Assembly: GCA_963924555.1 (NCBI GenBank) | Contig: OZ004581.1 | Location: forward strand, 2,914,001 to 2,978,000 | Length of the DNA stretch: 64,000 bases | Origin: Crambe crambe | Lineage: Eukaryota; Porifera; Demospongiae; Poecilosclerida; Crambeidae | Reading direction: 5' to 3' | Shown: one piece after another, positions 1 through 12,095 of the stretch | Layout of the letters: the number at the start of each line of letters is the position of its first letter | Position numbering within the stretch: the first letter of the stretch is position 1 | Made by a program: the position numbers and the translations under genes | The notes under the pieces: generated by a model | Told to the model about the DNA's origin: nothing | Databases searched by the model: none | What the model saw: only the letters and a program-made list of their open reading frames with translations

Positions 1-131
1 CAAGGTATACTATAATCATGATGTTTGATTCATCTTATAGCTATACTGTTCGGGGAAAAAATCATAGTTAGCATGTTACAGTTTTTCTGTTAACAAAATA
101 GCTGATACTATAGCAAGTTACATGTATTGAT

Positions 132-3100
132 TTATGCGCATCCATAATTAACATTGTCATACTCTCCTTCACAGTTCATTGATGGTAGGGTAGATGCTGA
201 TTTGATTTCTTCATACATTTCACATGAACTCATTTCCATCTGATCACCAGCACCCAATCTAAAAATGAAATAAAAACCTTTCACCATCAAGGGGCAATAG
301 CTAGCTATGCAATCTGCATGGTAGCTACTTAGCTACAGAATGTCCCTGACAGTAATAGCTATGTAACTTCACCAGAGTTATGGTAGTTAAATTGTTCACA
401 GAGAACAGCTAAATAGCTACGTAGCTAGCTAAAAAGCATCAAGTTTTGTATGATGTGCTGTATTAGATATAGCTAGCTACTACCATAAAAGTTATATTTT
501 AGCTATAGCAAGGTATACTATTAGCTAACAGGTATATAGCGACTAGCTAAGTTGAACTAGCTAGTTCAAAGTTCAAACTGATATTGTTCCTCCTTGAAAT
601 ACATTTATAGATGCCTCAAATAATGAAGGGCCTAGTAGCTCTCAATAGTGTATCGGACTAACTGAAGTCACAAAAATTGCAAATTTTGTACCCATGACTA
701 AAAATTACCAAAAGTAGTACCTTTTTGTGATTTCATAGGCATTTGGATCCCTGTCAAAAGCAGTACTTTTTCCCCTGCAATGATTATATATTATACTACG
801 TAGCTACATACTTTCATGTTGATTTACACTATGGTATTAATTTTTATTACTAAATATGACCACAAAAATAAAATTCCCTATGTAGGTACATGATTGTAGC
901 TAGTATTATGATGTAGCTATACTGATCAAGTTAGCTAGATATAGACTCACTTTGATCGTTTGCATGAACGAAATGCAGCAAAGAGAATAGTATTATTCAG
1001 AATGACAGTTAAAATGAAAGTCACTACAACACCAATGGAGATGTCTCTTCTGTATGTCTCACCTGCACATAAAATGTAGTGGATAGCATAAAAGGTCATA
1101 GTGTTAGAAGAAATATTTGCCATGTAGCTCTATAGCTATCACAATGCATGCATGTAGCCATTTATCATGGTACGTACGTACTAGCTGGAGATGCTCTAAT
1201 TGATGAAGGAGTGATCAAAGATCTGTTTCCTGTTAAAATCGTGTCTTCTTTTTTGACAATAACTGCCACTTGAAACGTGTATGCCACATTTCTCTGCAGA
1301 TTATCGATCACCACAGAATTCTGAGAGCTGGGAACATCAATAGACTGTTCATTGAGTTGTCTCATCACAGCATTGTAGAAAACAGTGTAGTGGGTTATGT
1401 CAGAGATATTGATAATTTCCCATGACACTTGGACTGAAGTATCACCTATGGTCTCTACTCGTACATTATTCACAATAGCTGCGGGAAATAATCATAATAA
1501 TTATAATCAGTAAAGTCATTGATGAATACCATAAAGCGAAAAATTTTCGTGGTCAAATTTTTTGGTTTTGAAAAAATAACACATGAGAATAAGGGAATTT
1601 ATATGGTTCACACATCAATAATTTTGCAAAATCACGAAAATTTTGTGCTATATGGTAGCATGAACTCACGTGGCTCACTAAGAGAAACTAAATCTGTTAA
1701 ATTAGCTGGCGCTCCTTGACCTGCACTAGTGTAGGCACTGACTGAAACAGACACTCTAGTCCCTGGAGTCAATCCTGAGATGGTGAAGGTGGCATTCAAA
1801 CCAGTATTGTTTGTGACCGGATCATAATTGTTAGCAGTGTAGGCGATCTGGTAATATAGAATGATTCCATTAGGTTCTTGAGGATGAGCCCAAGTGATAT
1901 CTATGGAAGTGAACTTTAGTTTGCTCCTGAGATCAGATACAGGGCCAGGGACTACATGCAAAGAATAATAATAATACATTAGCTATTGCTAAATATCAAG
2001 ATTGAATTAAAACATACTATCTTCAAGTGTCTCCATTGTAACGACATCAGAGAGAGGTCCTGTACCAACACTATTGACTCCAGCTACTCGAAATGTATAG
2101 TTAGTGAAAGGAGTGAGTCCACTGACTGTGAATCTCCTTTCATCCACCATCAGCACACCAGGAATTACACTTCCTCCCAATGGTAAGAATTCAACAGTGT
2201 AATTAGAGATCATCCCATTACGCTCAATGCACTCGATCTCATTCCAGGACACATTGACACTTCTAGCAGCCACTGAGGAAGTGATATTCTGTGGAACTCC
2301 AGTGGTGGCTACATCAAGAGGTACGTATTTTTAGACAAAGTGAAACCTCCAAAATTAATAATGGACACACTAGAGAGGTTATCCTCTTTTGGAGACTATT
2401 ATTATTATTAGTGTACATGTATGCATAGCAATGGTGTAGCTATGTCCTCTGTAGAGAGGTTTTTCCTCTTTCAGTGAGCCCTTTACCAGGTTCCACTGCA
2501 ATTATCATTCACAAGATTCTACTTTATGCAATTTTTTATGCTCGTTAGCTATACGTAGCTGCTACGTAGCTATTCATGCAAAGAAATAAATATCCAGAGA
2601 GCTTGCATTGCGATCTTTAATACATACCTGCTGAAAGTGTGGTGAATTCATGAGTTGATGTCCTGGACACACCAAATAACCTGGCAGTGACTGTGACAGT
2701 ATAAATACTGAATTCTCTGAGGTTAGTGAAATCCAATGAGGTAGCTGTGGTGGTACTTTGTCTGTTATCCATTATCATTGGACACATTTGTCTGTTACTG
2801 CCAGTCAATCGCTGCAGGGAAATGATGTAGTCTGCTGTTGAAAGACTACCCTCAGGCTGTGACCAGGTAATGGTGACTGATATTGCAGTTAGTGAGGAAG
2901 ACATGATAATTGGCATCACAAAATCTGAGTGATGTTAATAAGAATTGTTACTTTTCATACATAGATAATTATATAATTACCTCTTATGATGACATCCACT
3001 GGTCCCACTATCTCACTAGGATAGTGCTGGTAAAGAGCCTTCAAGCGAATACTGTGAGCACCTGGCTGTATTGCTATGATGTGTGAAGTGGCAGAGAAAG

Positions 3101-6084
3101 AAGTATTGGAACCAGAACTGAAGTCTGTTGTGTCACTTGTTATCCTGTATCCCATACCAGGAGCAGGGGATGGTGCAGTCCAGGAGACCAACACACTATT
3201 GATTCCATTCTGTCTGACCGTAAGGTTAGTAGGAGCATTACCTGTATCAATATTTATACCGTTACATGTATTTTTGAGTAAAGATGGTTGTGATCTTATT
3301 TAGATATAGCTACGTAGCTATACGTATGCCATGTGATTATGTTCTTTGCACATTATTAACAGTCAAGTATAGATGATATTGCAATGATGACCTTGTTAAT
3401 TAAAAACCAACACACAAACAAACAAACAAACAAACAAACAAACAAACAAACAAACAACAAAAACAACAAAAACAATAATTCGGAATGCAAGAGTTACTGA
3501 TTAACCTTCGATATTGATATTGGAGGTAAGAGTATTTGGTGTAGCCCTATTGGAGACAGAGTACTGGTACACTCCAGGTAACCTCCCATTTACAGCTAGT
3601 ATGCTCCGATAGCGACTATTATCATATGCCCTTGGGTCAGTTAAACCATTCACTCCAATGGATATACTGAATGGGCCACCATGAGTAATGGGTACACCAT
3701 TTCTAGTCCAAATGTAGGTTTCAGGAGGACCTCCTTCAGTGTCACCAGCCAGAAGGAAGGATGGCGAGGGGAACGTGAATGAAGATGACATGATACTCAC
3801 TTCAGGTATTCTAACAGCACCACATCCTGTAAGAAGTGCATTAAGTCACATGTAAAATTATACTAAGGTAGAGCTAAGTAGTTATTCTATATTACCTGAT
3901 AGCTATTATTCAATTTGAAAAGCAAACTCACCTCTTTGATAAAATCCCACAGGAACTGCTGTTGAAATATCACCATTCCATCGACAAGTAAACAATCCAT
4001 TATGATAACTCGTTCTCGGAATATCATGACTCCTCCCATCACGGACAATTTGCGCTGTGAGGTTTCCACTTGGTATTATCTGGTAGATGATCCTCTCACG
4101 TATATTATAATCGAAGATTACTGTAGAACCATCTCCCGGATGCCAAGCAATAGGGCCGACTGTATCAATAGAGCTACAAACCAGACTGCCAAGACCATTA
4201 GGATTAACGATTGTCGGTGGTGCACTATAGTTGATAGCTACAACCTCGTCATGATATATCAGTGTTGGTCTGCCTGTGATGTCAGTTCCATTCCAAGTAA
4301 CAGTCACTGAATGGAGAAAATAGCTAATTATGGATGTGTACTACATATGTCTAGCTATAGACTGCATGTGGCACTTAATCTATAGCTACATACATACATA
4401 CGTATAATCATATTCACAAGGGATGATAAGTATTATAACTAGTACATAGCTAACCTTGTTCCCAGGCATATTTTTAATGGTCCTGGGAACGAGGCTAGTA
4501 TGTAGCTATATATATATATACCCATGATGATAGCTACACAACTGCATGAAACTCATAGACTGATCAAACAGTGAGAATAATGATGAAGCTGTTGTTAAAT
4601 CAATGGGAAGCTGTTGTTAAATCAATGGCTAGCTATAATTATAGCTAACCCAGGCTGCTGAACCGAGGTAGCTACATGATAATACGTATAACTGGATAGC
4701 TTTGGGGTATATATAGCGCAGAGAACTGACTGCTGTATAGTCCAACCTCCAGATCATTAATTCACGCATAGCAATGTAGTGTCTTTGATATGCACCCATA
4801 CTCACTGTAGTGCAGACTGACATTGGCAGTAAGAGTGTTATTTAACATGTCTGTGGCTCTATTGGAGACAGAGTACTGGTACACTCCAGGTAGCCTCCCA
4901 GTCACAGTTAGTGTGCTTCGATAGCGACTATATTCATATGCCCTTGGGTCAGTCACACCATTAACTCCAATGGAAATGCTGAATGGGTCACCATCAGTGA
5001 TGTTTGTGTCATTTCTTGTCCATGTATAAGTTTCAGTTCAGTATCACCAACCACAGTGAAAATCAGGGAACCATTCATATTTGATAATGATACGATACTT
5101 ACTCCAGTAAGTGTAATATCTCCAAAATCTAAAAGGATACAGTGTTGATAAGGAGCTAGACCTTATGCAGCTACACATAACTAGTAGTATGCGCCATGCA
5201 CATGGGATAGGCCAATCTATAGATACATAATTATATGCATGCACAATTAACTGTTGACTGATGACCATGAACGAATTGATGTGGTTGCTTACTAAGGCAT
5301 CCAGATTGATGTGACTATGTATGTGTCCACTATAGGATGGGGCAAGCCTATTTGATGCATGCATTTGATATGCAGATCAATCTTGATACTAGGGCATTGT
5401 GGGGCGAGCCTAGATCTCTTGAGATTATTAAAACAAAGCAAAAGAACAAAACTTAAACGTTGCAGTGTGTACAGTTACGTAACTTGCTAGTGTTGGGCTC
5501 ACTCAGGCTCATATTTTTTCATGTTCATATATAGCTTGTATACAGCTAAGTTAGAGTAACTAACTACGTTTACACCTGTATCATAGAATCCCACAGGAAC
5601 TGCTGTTGTAATATCACCATTCCGTCGACAAGTAAACAATCCATTGTGATAATGGGAGTAGAGGTATTCCTCTCTTCCATCATTGACAATTTGGGCCATG
5701 AGGTTTCCACTTGGGATTATCTGGTAGATGACCCTCATTACATTAGTATCAAATGTCTCCATTCTACCATTTCCTGGCCACCAAGCAATATTAGGGCCTC
5801 CTGTAGAGCTACAGACTAGACCTCCTGTACCATTGGGATTAACAAGTGCTGGTGGAGATGGAACTGGGTTAACAGTTTCAACATCATCGTGATATATCAG
5901 TGTTGGTTTGTTTGTGATGTCATTCCCTCTCCAAGTAACGGTCACTGCAGAATAATCAACTATATGGCTGGAACTACAGTAGCTGCATGCAACTATACAT
6001 AGATGACTCACAAGGTTGACTTTGTACAAAAAGGATCAGTACTGAACCAAGAGTCAGCCTCACCAACATAATGAGCTTCTGCAT
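132..6084 (-). CDS. Ig-like / fibronectin III single-pass receptor with tyrosine-motif tail
   Basis: Twelve exons read on the minus strand: 6012-6084, 5576-5944, 4806-5128, 3932-4306, 3506-3826, 2981-3241, 2628-2924, 2018-2308, 1670-1951, 1182-1478, 951-1062 and 132-258. The first exon encodes a signal peptide (MQKLIMLVRLTLGSVLILFV). Two A/B pairs of Ig-like exons follow; A carries GLVCSS...LFTCR and B carries GVYQYSVSNRAT. Five fibronectin III domains come next (for example SVNVSW, GLTPFTNYTFRV), then a membrane helix (VVVTFILTVILNNTILF) and a tail with EMYEEIKS and EYDNVNY before the stop. All introns are phase 1 except the last, which is phase 2, as expected for shuffled extracellular modules. 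The second Ig exon carries a frameshift (separate entry). The tail has no kinase or phosphatase domain. Ligand and function are unknown; a surface receptor or adhesion protein is inferred. Confidence 0.82.
259..950. other. Last intron of the receptor gene
   Basis: This 692-bp stretch lies between the membrane-helix exon and the tail exon. It is AT-rich and full of TAGCTA/GCTAGC strings. I see no further exon in it. Confidence 0.6.
3412..3474. repeat. (CAAA)n microsatellite
   Basis: About a dozen CAAA/AAAC tetranucleotides in a row, grading into CAA/AAAAC at the right. It lies in the intron between the first fibronectin III exon and the preceding Ig-like exon. Confidence 0.95.
4806..5128 (-). 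pseudogene. Frameshifted Ig-like exon (B-type, first pair) in the receptor gene
   Basis: The exon has good splice sites and enters in the frame giving DFGDITLTGVSIVSLS...FTVVGDTE. Its second half, GVNGVTDPRAYEYSRYRS, is in another frame. The paralogous exon at 3506-3826 reads GDTEGGPPETY where this one goes straight from GDTE to ETY, which fits a deletion of about 10 bp near 5036-5042. The exon is 323 nt against 321 nt for its paralogue, whereas a phase 1-1 exon should be a multiple of 3. It is either a real lesion or a sequence error. If it is real, skipping the exon would keep the phase-1 frame. Confidence 0.75.
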
Positions 6085-7258
6085 CTCATAATATTAAATA
6101 GAACGAACAAGATCTAAGGCCCTGGTGCGCATGTGTGCTATTATATATACATGTAGCAAACTACTAGATCTATGTTGAATAATGTACTGATAGAGAAGAA
6201 ACCTCATGGGATCAACGTTTTTGCATGGATCAAAAGCTTAAAACCAACAACATCACAAATTACAAAAACTGTGCAGGTATAGTCATGTATTATTAGTTCT
6301 GAACCTTACATGGCTGGTGGAGGACCCAGCTCTAGACTAAGCCATTGAAACATCAGTTGATGTTTTATCATGTACTATAGAAGGGAGGAAAAATATAAAT
6401 ATATACATGTAGCTAGCTATGGCTATCTAGCTATGTAGCTAGTGAAATCAATGCCCCAAAATATACTCTATAAAACTATATACAAATCAATTATCGATAA
6501 ACATAATAGTATACTTACGTAGCTATAGCTAAATAGGAACAGATGAGAGCACAAGATGATTGAAGATGCTAAAATGTAATTGTTGCCAATTAAGTTTAAA
6601 CCGGCATGTGAGGGTGATGTATTCAGGAGACATTGGAGGTATTACAAAACATTATTAGAAAAGATAGTCCATCTCCATCGAAGCTATAAAATCTGATGAC
6701 TGATATTAAAATTTTACCTGACTTTAAGATTCTTTGATGATCAGCATAATAAACATAGCCGACAGCTATCAAAGAGAACATTCCTGATCAAGTGCATAGA
6801 CCTGCATTAAATTTAGTGATCATTGAATGTAGATGCATTGGATGCATTGCTAACTAACAGGTAAGGAAAGGTTTATGGTGGGAGGGGGTGGCTCACGAGA
6901 CTACAGGTGCTGCTGGTGTGGCTTTTGCCGTACCACTTTTATATGTAACTGGTTAGGCAGTTTTACAGTGGATTTACACAACAATGAAACAGGAAACAGG
7001 AGAGACTAAATCATTAACTTTGATGCTCCTTTATAGCTAATTAGCTAGCTAGCTATATTCATTAGGATAAAAAATAGATTTCGCTGAAATTTGTTTTATG
7101 TAAAATAACAGTACAGCTAGTATGGAAAAATATAGCTATAGCTAGAATGCCTTTCATTTTATTAAAAAGGAGTGAAGGTAATTATTATTGTGAGCTGAGC
7201 AAGCCACTATGGGGCGTAGCTACATACATTCTTCAGGGTTCTGTCCCTTTTCGATATG
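6085..7258. other. Intergenic, AT-rich, no gene seen
   Basis: This is the region upstream of the receptor signal-peptide exon, up to the LTR element. It holds many TAGCTA strings and no convincing ORF or splice-bounded exon. The receptor promoter should lie at its left end, but I cannot name a motif. Confidence 0.5.
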
Positions 7259-7263
7259 GTGAC

Positions 7264-7439
7264 TGTGGTAGACTAACACTATAACTATTATTAGTATTGT
7301 TTATGTAATTATTACGTTACTACCGGTATTTTACTCCAGACTACTTAAGTCATTACTTTTGTCAATTATGTCAGTTGTGGAGTTGTCTAATATGATATTA
7401 CTATAACATTTACATATCGTGCGTGCAAGAGTTATTACA
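7264..7439 (+). repeat. 5' LTR
   Basis: A 176-bp repeat with TG...CA ends, nearly identical to the two pieces of the 3' LTR. The two LTRs differ mainly around the DNA-transposon insertion point, where the 5' copy reads TAATATGATATTACTATAAC. Confidence 0.9.
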
Positions 7440-7477
7440 CTGGCGACGAGGTAAACTGGAAACAAGATTGAATCCTG

Positions 7478-8724
7478 ATGGCAACCCACGGCTCTATTGC
7501 AGCATTTGTCCCTGGCAAAGAAGATTGGTCTTTGTACGTAGAACGTGTTAAGTACTACTTTGCTGCAAACGATGTGGCGAGCGATGCAAAGAAACGCTCG
7601 ATCCTACTTTCAGTGTGTGGCGATAGCACATTCAAACTGATCCGAGCCTCAAGTCGGCTGCAGAACTGGAAACAAGTTCGTTCGATGATATTACAAAGGC
7701 AGTGAAAGATTATTATAACCCAACGCCATCCAAGATCGTACAGCGATGGAAATTCAACACTCGAGAAAGAAAGCCGGATGAATCAATTGCTACATACGTC
7801 GGAGCGCTACGAGAGCTAGCTGAAAACACCATGGTCACGCCTTCATCTGGACTTTGCGGGGCCATACTTAGCCACATGTATCTGGTAATCATCGACGCCC
7901 ATTCGAAATGGCTGGACGTTCACATCATGCAATCGATTACTTCAGCCAAAACAATTGAAAAACTTCGGACTGTATTTGCTATACACGGTCTTCCGCAAAA
8001 AGTTGTTATGGACAATGGTCCATCTTTTGTAAGTGCTGAATTTAAACAGTTCATGTCAGGAAACGGCATCAAACATGTCACAAGTTCTCCATATCACCCG
8101 TCCAGTAATGGTTTGGCTGAGCAAGCGGTACAGTCGTTCAAGCAAGGAATCAAACTAACCCCAGGAAATTCCATTCAAGAAAAGCTATCCAAGTACTTAT
8201 TCAAGTACAGAATCACAATGGGTATAGCACCAGCTGAGCTACTAATGAATCGAAGGCTCAGATCTAAACTAGATCTAGTCTATCCTGATGTCGCAGAAAG
8301 AGTTGGAACTCGTCAACTCAAGCAAAAATTGACACATGACAATGGAAATCCAGTAAGAAATCTCAACATTGGAGATAAAGTTTATGTTCGAAATCTCCCT
8401 AATTCTGATCCAAAATGGTTGGCTGGAACAGTAACAAAAGTCACAGGACCTTTGTCCTACCATGTTGAATTGCTTGATGGAACTATAGTTCGCAAACATG
8501 TGGATCATCTCTGTTCCCGAGATACTAACCACACAGCTACTGAGCAGACCGCCACAACTCCCAGAGCTCCTCTGGCTGGTCCCCTCTCTGTTCCCTATAC
8601 ATGTACACCAGTAGCTGATGCTGCAGAGGCAGAACCACCACCACCCGGAGATCCCCCGAGGGAAATGCCACCTCCACCCCGACGCTCAACAAGGAGTCGA
8701 CAACCTCCAGATCGTTACTCTTAA
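7478..8724 (+). pseudogene. gag remnant joined to integrase (Ty3/gypsy-type)
   Basis: A gag-like start (MATHGSIAAFVPG, then KEDWSLYVERVKYYF) runs to about 7658, where the frame shifts by one base; gag continues in a second frame as DYYNPTPSKIVQRWKF. At about 7845 gag is joined directly to integrase core. The catalytic D, D and E are visible in LVIIDAHSKW, VVMDNGPSF and NGLAEQAVQSF. A C-terminal DNA-binding region (KVYVRNL...WLAGTVTKVTG) and a proline-rich tail follow. The whole protease to RNase H portion is absent, so the join is a deletion scar. No functional polyprotein is expected. The 878-base integrase part is open and could be misread as a gene. Confidence 0.85.
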
Positions 8725-8743
8725 GTGACTTAAGAGGGGGGAG

Positions 8744-8870
8744 TGTGGTAGACTAACACTATAACTATTATTAGTATTGTTTATGTAATTATTACGTTAC
8801 TACCGGTATTTTACTCCAGACTACTTAAGTCATTACTTTTGTCAATTATGTCAGTTGTGGAGTTGTCTAA
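8744..8870 (+). repeat. 3' LTR, left piece (right piece at 12260-12301)
   Basis: Matches the 5' LTR from its first base to GTCTAA, then is cut by the TA-flanked DNA transposon. The remaining 42 bp, ending GTTATTACA, are found at 12260-12301. Confidence 0.9.
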
Positions 8871-9023
8871 TACAGCAGTTTGCAAGTTGGTTGTCACAGT
8901 TAAAAGTAGATAGTAAGATGTGTGGTTACCAATGCATGCAGTTATGAAAACTATTATGTAAGCAATGTCATATATACTGTAGCTAGGCAGTTCAAATTCA
9001 AATCTCTACATTGTATATGTACA

Positions 9024-9948
9024 ATGCCAGCTTCATACTCAGTGGACCTTAGGTGGAGAGCTGTTTGGCTTCATCTCGTCATTGGTAATACCAGAGGTGA
9101 AGTAGCTGACCTTCTCTTCATGTCTAAAAGGTCGGTTGATAGGTACATTTCTCTGTACCAATCCACTGGCAGTGTGGAGCCCAAAAAACAATGTCATGGG
9201 CCTCCATGTGTTTTAAGTGATTTTGAAAAAAATATTACTGATCCAGTCCCTAGTGAATAAACCAACAATGTATTTGGAAGAGCTCCAGTCAGAACTTTAT
9301 GAGCTAACAGGTACTAGGGTACATATGTCAACAATTTGCCGAACAGTACAGCACCTTGGGTTGACTCGAAAGAAAGTACAAAGGATTGCCCTTCAGTGTA
9401 GCGAGGAGTTACAGATTAAGTTCATGGCAGAGATCTCAATGTTTAATCCAGAAATGATCATTTGGATCGATGAAACAGGATCTGCTCGCAGGAACTCAGT
9501 GAGATCATATGGTTATAGCCTAAAAGGAATGCGAGCTGTTTCCCATGAACTAAGGGTTTCAGGTCAGAGGATCAATGCTATTGGAGTAATGTCAACAGAG
9601 GGGATAGAAGATGTGTTTATTGTAGAGGGAAATATCAGTGGAGATGTGTTTGTTAGGTTCATAAGAACAAGCCTACTACCAATACTACAACCTTTTAATG
9701 GGTTCAACAGCCACTCAGTGGTTGTAATGGACAATGCATCCATTCATCACTATGAGCAAGTTGTAGATATCATAACTGGTGTTGGTGCAGTAGTTCGATT
9801 TCTCCCCCCATACTCGCCTGAGTTAAATCCTATTGAACATGTATTCTCCAAAGTTAAAGCTTTCTTGCGGGCAAATGATGCTGTATATTTAAGTACCCAC
9901 TCACCACGTACTGTTGTATTAATGGCGGGAGGCCATAGAATCTACTAG
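9024..9948 (+). pseudogene. Tc1/mariner-like DDE transposase, frameshifted and 3'-truncated
   Basis: The N-terminus (MPASYSVDLRWRAVWLHLV) and the following region form a helix-turn-helix typical of IS630/Tc1 transposases (GEVADLLFMSKRSVDRY). The catalytic triad is visible: D in IIWIDETGS, D in VVVMDNASIHH, and E in ELNPIEHVFSK, with 34 residues between the second D and the E. The frame breaks in a run of seven A at about 9226-9232, where one extra A separates the N-terminal domain from the catalytic core. The C-terminus ends abruptly after STHSPRTVVLMA, where the inverted-repeat insert begins, so the last helix is lost. It is inactive as it stands. Confidence 0.88.
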
Positions 9949-10950
9949 ATGAAGGTATATGTTTGCTGCTTGTAAGGACTAGCATAAAATAAATAAATGT
10001 GCACTAGTTGGAAATTTTTAGTCAAGCTCTATACCCTCCCCTCCATTCCAATTCCCTCCCTCAGTCCAGTGGTCCAGTCAGACACCCAGATACAAGTGGT
10101 GTCACTGGTGTATGGTAGCTTTGAACCTGTATGTATGTACTTCCTACGTAGGATAGTTTTGTTTGGGGAGGGAGGGAGGTGGAATGGAGTGGAGGGTAGA
10201 GTTTGACTACATTTGGATAGCTTTTACAAGCGGCAAACATACCTTCATCTAGTAGCTATAGATTGTATGGCCTTACCATTTTTTGTGCAAAGACAACAAG
10301 TACGTGTCATTCAGGATGATATGCACTTCTAGTGGTAAACAAATTACCAGTAATTACTGCAATTACTAATATTACATCTTCCCTCATCAGTTCACCTGCC
10401 TAATTGCAGTAGTTTATACATCTGAGCATGTGCAGACTATTACTGGGGAAGATGTAATATTAGAAATTGCAGTAATTACTGGTAGTTTACCACTAGAAGT
10501 GCATATCATCCTGCATACCTCTGAATGACACTTGTTGTCTTGCACAAAAAATGGTAAGGCCATACAATCTATAGCTACTAGATGAAGGTATGTTTGCCAC
10601 TATCCAAGTTTAGTCAAACTCTACCCTCCCCTCCATTCCACTTTGTACAAAACTATCCTAGGAAGTACATAGCTACAGGTTCAAAGCTACCATACACCAG
10701 TGACGGTGTCTGACTGGACCACTGGACTGGAGGGAGGGAAGTGGAATGGAGGGGAGGGTATACAGAGCTTGACTAAAAATCTCCAACTAGTGCACATTTA
10801 TTTATTTTATGCTAGTTCTTACAAGCAGCAAACATATAGCTACTTCGTCTAGTAGCTAGCTAGATTGTATGGCCTTACCATTTTTTGTGCAAGACAACAA
10901 GTGTCATTAAGAGGTATGCAGGATGATATGCACTTCTAGTGGTAGACAAA
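9943..10950. mobile_element. Long foldback (inverted repeat) insertion inside the Tc1-like element
   Basis: The left arm, about 9943-10385, reappears inverted at about 10444-10860 with small indels, around a 60-bp centre. Landmarks present in both arms are CTAGATGAAGGTAT-like ends, GTGCACTAGTTGGA, CCCTCCCCTCCATTCCA and CCATTTTTTGTGCAA. A third partial copy in the left-arm orientation follows at 10861-10950. I found no clear target duplication. The short reading frames inside it are not credible genes. Confidence 0.8.
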
Positions 10951-11005
10951 CTACTAGTGTATGCAGCTACACTTCTACAATTTCGCATGTGTAAAGTGAA
11001 AGGGC

Positions 11006-11052
11006 AGTCCAGTAGTCCAGTCCAGTAGTCCAGTCCAGTAGTCCAGTCCACT
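11006..11052. repeat. Short tandem repeat, CCAGTAGTCCAGT unit
   Basis: About three copies of a 13-16 bp unit (GTCCAGTAGTCCA) just right of the foldback insertion. Confidence 0.85.
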
Positions 11053-11167
11053 GATTGTATACACCCATTAATGGCTTTTTGTACAATAACCAAAGATAAC
11101 TGCATAAATTACATTAGACACAGTGGATACATGTACTAGTTATATCTATATATTGTTCACTTATGTT

Positions 11168-12095
11168 TCATAATTTTCTCATTGAATCCACAATTACTTG
11201 CCTCTGTTCCTCATACTCTTCATTGGTTAGAGCTCCAATATCTCGTAACTTCACCAAATCAGATAACTGTTCCATGTACTTGCTTCGCAGATGAGCAGTT
11301 TTTGCTGGTGATGAGAGTGTGCTTGTGCTGGAACTACCATGACTTGTACTTGCTTGGGGGGAAAGGGCAACTGCTATTGATTTAGCAAGACCTGTCAATG
11401 CTTCATTTAGTTCTCCTGAAGCAGAATGTCCCCGATGTCTCTTTCCACCAAACATGGGATAAGGGGGTGGTGTTTCTAGACTATCCCAACTATGCCCCAT
11501 CTTCATTTCTGCCCATAAGCGGTATTGCACTGCTGAGTAAGTAGTTCCATGGTGTTCACGTAGTTCAGTGAGAATCCTGTCACATTCTGCCTCCTTTGAT
11601 TCAGCAGCTGATGAACGTTTCATACGTTTTTCAGAGGCATTATCATCTGATTCTGATTCACGCTCCCTTTTCTTCCTTTCTTTTTCATTCGAAACTCCAG
11701 TACACCACAAAGTTAGCTTGTTTTGCAACTTCAGAACCTCTAACGCATCACAAACATCTTCCTCGTTATTAATCCACTTTTTCTCCTTTCCAACATAGTA
11801 ACCCAAATCAAACTCTAAGGTTTCTGACACCACATTATCACTTTATTTGGTCCAAAATTTCTGTTTTTATATTATTAGGTGAACTGAAAACACTGCATGC
11901 TATATTTCTCAGAGTGTACATTTTAAAATCCTTCTTGTTTGATTGGCTCAAAACTTTTACACTCACTGTATAGGTAGGTAGGTCATACCGTGGAGGCTGT
12001 GTTTGCTGGACTGGAGCATAGCCTTGAGCTTCACTTTGACCTCCATAATACGTCCAGCAAGGCTGATTCATGAAGTACTGAGGCCTAGTAGACAT
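11168..12095 (-). pseudogene. Accessory ORF of the Tc1-like element, one frameshift; SHOCT-like C-terminus
   Basis: It starts at 12095 (MSTRPQYFMNQPCWTYYGG) and runs to 11838 in one frame, continuing from about 11842 in the next as SDNVVSETLEFDLGYYVG. Removing one A in the ATAAAG junction would account for the break. The order is a Q/P-rich head, a compact domain (TVSVKVLSQSNKKDF to LTLWCTG), a basic/acidic KRERESESDDN stretch, a low-complexity Ser/Thr region, and the C-terminal helix pair SDLVKLRDIGALTNEEYEEQ. The last resembles a SHOCT (short C-terminal) oligomerisation motif. It does not resemble any transposase I know. Its place between a terminal repeat and the transposase, pointing at it, suggests an accessory element protein. 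Confidence 0.6.
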
